Shown here in pieces: positions 61,448 through 64,000 of a stretch of 64,000 bases of DNA. Below the pieces are notes generated by a model. It ran no database searches. It saw only the letters and a list, made by a program, of their open reading frames with translations, and was not told the DNA's origin. The stretch covers positions 930,001 to 994,000 of the forward strand of contig NZ_JAFBFW010000001.1 of NCBI RefSeq assembly GCF_016909495.1. The letters run 5' to 3'. This DNA comes from Pantoea coffeiphila. GTDB lineage: Bacteria; Pseudomonadota; Gammaproteobacteria; Enterobacterales; Enterobacteriaceae. A program made the translations under genes and the position numbers. Within the stretch, counting starts at the first letter, position 1. Every line of letters starts with the position of its first letter.

Positions 61448-62371
61448 TTATTTCAGGTTTTTGCTGGTAAATTCTGCGTAGTTTTCTTTGGTGATCAGCT
61501 GATAAGGGATCATCACGTTCTGCTCAACTTTTTCACCTTTTGCCAGCTTAACGGCGGCCTGTACGGAGCCTTCACCCTGTCCTTTTGCATCCTGGAACAC
61601 GGTGGCAACCATCTTGCCGTTCTTGATCATTTGCAGCGCGTCCGGTGTACCATCCACGCCCGCGATCACGATTTTGTTCGGGTTTTTACCCAGTGCCTGC
61701 AGGGCACCGATAGCCATTTCGTCGTTGTTGGAGGCAATAGCCTGAATGTCATCACCCGCCGTCATCCAGTTGCTGACAACATCCACCGCATCGTTACGAG
61801 TGAATTTCGCCGTCTGCTCCTGCACCACTTTCAGGCCAGGATATTTAGCCACGATGGTTTTCACGCCTTTGGTACGGTCGCGCGTTGCTTCGTTAGCCAG
61901 GTCACCCATCAGAATCGCCACGTTACCCTTGTAGTTCATCTGTTTTGCCAGCGCTTCCATCTGCAGACGGCCTGCCAGCTCGGAGTCAGATCCGACGTAG
62001 GCCATTTTGCTGGTCAGTTCAGTCGCGGGTTTACGGTTTACGAAGACCAGCGGAACGCCGGCTTTGGTGGTGAGGTCAACAATCGGTTTAACTGCGTTGG
62101 TATCAACCGGGTTAACGATGATTGCGTCAACGCCCTGGCCGATAAAGTTTTGCACCTGCTGCAGCTGCTGGGCTACGTCGCCTTTGGCATCTTCGATCTG
62201 CCCGTCGACGTTTTCTTTCTTCATTTCCTTGCTGATGGAATTGCGCACAATAGTCAGGAAGTTGTCATCAAACAGTGCCATAGAAACACCAACCTGGACT
62301 TCTTTGGCGAAACTTGTGACAGGTAACATACATACTAACAGTGACGCTAAAATTGTTTTTTTCACGTTCAT
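61448..62371 (-). CDS. CUT2 sugar-binding protein (RbsB-like)
   Basis: 307 residues with a Sec signal MNVKKTILASLLVCMLPVTSFA (cleavage after SFA) and a periplasmic-binding type 1 fold: VGVSMALFDDNFLTIVRNSIS, QNFIGQGVDAIIVNPVDTNAVKPIVD, VAILMGDLANEATRDRTKGV, and IVIAGVDGTPDALQMIKNG. The ligand is a sugar or polyol (ribose or myo-inositol type); I cannot tell which. First gene of the operon. Confidence 0.92.
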   Translation of the reverse strand: MNVKKTILASLLVCMLPVTSFAKEVQVGVSMALFDDNFLTIVRNSISKEMKKENVDGQIEDAKGDVAQQLQQVQNFIGQGVDAIIVNPVDTNAVKPIVDLTTKAGVPLVFVNRKPATELTSKMAYVGSDSELAGRLQMEALAKQMNYKGNVAILMGDLANEATRDRTKGVKTIVAKYPGLKVVQEQTAKFTRNDAVDVVSNWMTAGDDIQAIASNNDEMAIGALQALGKNPNKIVIAGVDGTPDALQMIKNGKMVATVFQDAKGQGEGSVQAAVKLAKGEKVEQNVMIPYQLITKENYAEFTSKNLK

Positions 62372-62946
62372 GGCGGAGCCCTTATTATCGTTAGCATGCG
62401 CAGGCTGGCTGAGACGTCGAATGAAAAATTTCTTTTACATTCCTTCAACGTGACCGACGACTTTAGTAAAATGTAGGGGGTTACTATTTCGTGTATGACT
62501 ATTTTCTTATTAGCACTTCATCGGAATAACTTACTACAAATCAACACCTTAAATTCAAACCACTGTTTTACTTTTCCTGTCCCCTGCCTACGTTGCCGCA
62601 GAGCAGTTTTTTTGTTTCATATTAAAGTTAATTGAAACTTTCACTAATAAAGCACCGAAACGCGTGTTTTAAAATCATCAAATAACAAAAATTTGACACA
62701 CCTCTAACATCGCTCATGGAAACGCTGGAAAGTGAGATCTGGCGCAAGAGATTTGAGACTGACGGCAATTGCTTTTTTGTTACCCGAGCAAGGTCACAAC
62801 CCGGCTGGGGGGCTGTAAATGAAATGTCGGGTGATGAAGATGGATTTTTCACTGTGGTGGTGGGGATCGTGTCACGGTATTGAGCGGCTGCTGGGGGAAT
62901 TGTTCAGATTGCTTGTTTGTCGCTTCGGTGATGTGGGTCGTGTCCC
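62372..62946. promoter_or_regulatory. upstream region of the sugar ABC operon
   Basis: AT-rich and gene-free. It contains an inverted repeat AAAGTT-N6-AACTTT at 62624-62641 that could be an operator. Its distance from the start (about 255 bases) is long, so the link is uncertain. A CGGTATTGAGCGGCT sequence occurs at 62876-62890 and again at 62946-62960. Confidence 0.4.
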
Positions 62947-63136
62947 GGTATTGAGCGGCTACCGGGCGGTCCTCGCGCCGCTTCGCGGTTCCTTCGGCTT
63001 CGGCATCCGGCCGGGCGGACCGGCGGAAACGCAACGTCCCTGTTGCGATTCCACCTGACGACGACGTCCTGTCGCCGTCTCCTGGCCAGATGCCTGCACC
63101 TCAGCGCTGCGGATTGCCCTTTAGCCGCGCAATACC
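62947..63136. repeat. structured repeat, class C copy 4
   Basis: A 190-base element bounded by GGTATTGAGCGGCTA / TAGCCGCGCAATACC (14 of 15 pair). It contains GGGCGGTCCTCGCGCCGCTT, hairpins GCAACGTCCCTGTTGC and arms GACGRCGAC / GTCGCCGTC around GTCCT, and CAGCGCTGCGGATTGCCC. A second copy of the left arm lies 70 bases upstream (62876). Confidence 0.83.
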
Positions 63137-63229
63137 GTGCCACCCTCTTCTTTCTTACTCGCTGCTTTTAAAGCCGTTCAGATGATGAAATCCATCTGCA
63201 CTTCCACACACTCTGAGAAAACGACGCTA

Positions 63230-63268
63230 ACAAACACAAACGCCGCCGCAGAATAAACTGCGGCGGCG
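63230..63268 (-). terminator. terminator of the MFS porter gene
   Basis: CGCCGCCGCAG / CTGCGGCGGCG, an 11-bp perfect stem with a 6-base loop, followed on the minus strand by TTTGTGTTTGTT, 29 bases beyond the MFS stop. Confidence 0.85.
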
Positions 63269-63297
63269 CAAGAACTAACGGTTTAGCAGACTAACAA

Positions 63298-64000
63298 TTA
63301 ACGACTCAGTGAAGCCGCCTTCTCCAGGGTCATCCCCTTGGTTTCCGGTGCCAGCCAGACGGATACCAGCAGGCCCAAAACGGATACCGCAGCAGCTGCA
63401 TACATCGTGTGCCCAATACCCAGCGTCGCCAGAGAGTAAGGCACCAGCCAGGTCCCGGCAGCGGAACCAATACGCGACAGTGAAGATCCCATGCCAACGG
63501 CGAATGCACGAACCTCAGTCGGGAACAGCTCATTCGGATACACCAGTTCCAGCACCTGCGCCCCACCGATAAACACCGCGTAGGCACCAAACAGAGCCAG
63601 TACCAGCATTTCAGAACCGTGTGAAGCTGCCCCCAGCCCCAGCAGGGCCAGGCTTGACCACAGGAAGCTGTGAATAATCAGCTTGCGGCGGCCCATCGTA
63701 TCAATCAGTCGGGTAGCGATAATACAACCCACTACGAACAGCAGCGTGATAATCACTGAACCCATCGAGGCCCACTCGCCCTTCAGGTTCAGCGCCTGCA
63801 GTACCACCGGAGCGAACGAGTAGACCGCAAACATCGGCACCACCGCCGCACTCCAGAACACCGCCACGAACAGCATACGTTTACCGTAGCCTGCATTTAA
63901 CAATGTGCGGATGGACACTTTTTGTTCTTCCGACTCTTTCGGCAGATTAGCCAGCGAGAAAGTCGCGCCGTACACTTTTTTGATGATCTGCTCGGCTTCC
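63298..64000 (-). CDS. MFS sugar-porter-type transporter, C-terminal part
   Basis: The last ~233 residues of an MFS transporter whose start lies beyond the right edge; the frame is open through 64000 (EAEQIIKKVYGATFSLANLP). About six membrane segments, motif LIDTMGRRKLIIHS between helices 8 and 9, and PNELFPTEVRAFAVGMGSSLSR, as in the sugar-porter/YaaU-like groups, ending PETKGMTLEKAASLSR. It may serve the same substrate class as the adjacent sugar ABC system, but they are in separate units. Confidence 0.88.
   Translation of the reverse strand, partial: EAEQIIKKVYGATFSLANLPKESEEQKVSIRTLLNAGYGKRMLFVAVFWSAAVVPMFAVYSFAPVVLQALNLKGEWASMGSVIITLLFVVGCIIATRLIDTMGRRKLIIHSFLWSSLALLGLGAASHGSEMLVLALFGAYAVFIGGAQVLELVYPNELFPTEVRAFAVGMGSSLSRIGSAAGTWLVPYSLATLGIGHTMYAAAAVSVLGLLVSVWLAPETKGMTLEKAASLSR

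Overview
The window looks like chromosome of a GC-rich enterobacterium (Enterobacterales). YajD, Nac, Cbl, CitC-CitT and PhnF-PhnN all read as close relatives of the E. coli/Klebsiella proteins. The mix of accessory catabolism and abundant palindromic repeats would fit Erwiniaceae (Erwinia/Pantoea), but genus is an inference. No rRNA or tRNA gene was seen.

Layout. 1-7.4 kb: a citrate-fermentation locus, with a divergent CitA-type sensor kinase (cut by the left edge and apparently missing its cytoplasmic PAS domain) and citCDEFX-citT, without citG. 7.5-8.8 kb: tenA under a TPP riboswitch, and an Rpn nuclease remnant. 9.1-12.4 kb: a periplasmic dehydrogenase set (tri-haem cytochrome, mono-haem cytochrome, Tat-exported FAD oxidase). 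12.5-19.4 kb: the C-P lyase operon phnFGHIJKLMN without phnCDE or phnP. 19.4-23.7 kb: structured repeats, an O-methyltransferase, and an AT-rich island that I read as an integrase-less integron cassette cluster. It has three attC-like sites on the minus strand, one cassette with a hypothetical gene and one with a decayed CBASS anti-phage pair (CD-NTase plus Cap15-like effector). 23.8-31.8 kb: hydantoinase/oxoprolinase genes, a lipoprotein, an SDR, yajD, microsatellites and more repeats.

31.8-48.8 kb is a large minus-strand amine/amide catabolic block: Lrp-type regulator, gabT-like aminotransferase, M20 amidohydrolase, hydroxyacid dehydrogenase, acetyltransferase, FAD oxidoreductase, a complete peptide-type ABC transporter, a PuuB-like oxidase, a HAD hydrolase, aldehyde dehydrogenase and gabD. 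The aldehyde dehydrogenase end carries a good sigma-54 -24/-12 element with an upstream NtrC-like dyad, so the block is probably induced by nitrogen limitation. This agrees with nac at 55.5-56.4 kb, which has a consensus sigma-54 promoter and an NtrC dyad of its own. 48.9-55.3 kb holds an MFS pump broken by an in-frame TGA, a LysR regulator, an SDR, an ABC-F ATPase behind a likely leader-peptide attenuator, and cbl. 57.2-64 kb holds a PEBP protein, an AraC relic, a second-type lumazine synthase, a CUT2 sugar ABC transporter and the end of an MFS sugar porter cut by the right edge.

Besides the decayed CBASS cassette, the most striking feature is a set of nine intergenic multi-hairpin elements in three size classes. 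Their arms keep pairing while changing sequence, and nearly all their inner hairpins share an R-T-C-C-(N)-T-G loop. Intergenic 8-bp tandem repeats lie next to two of them.
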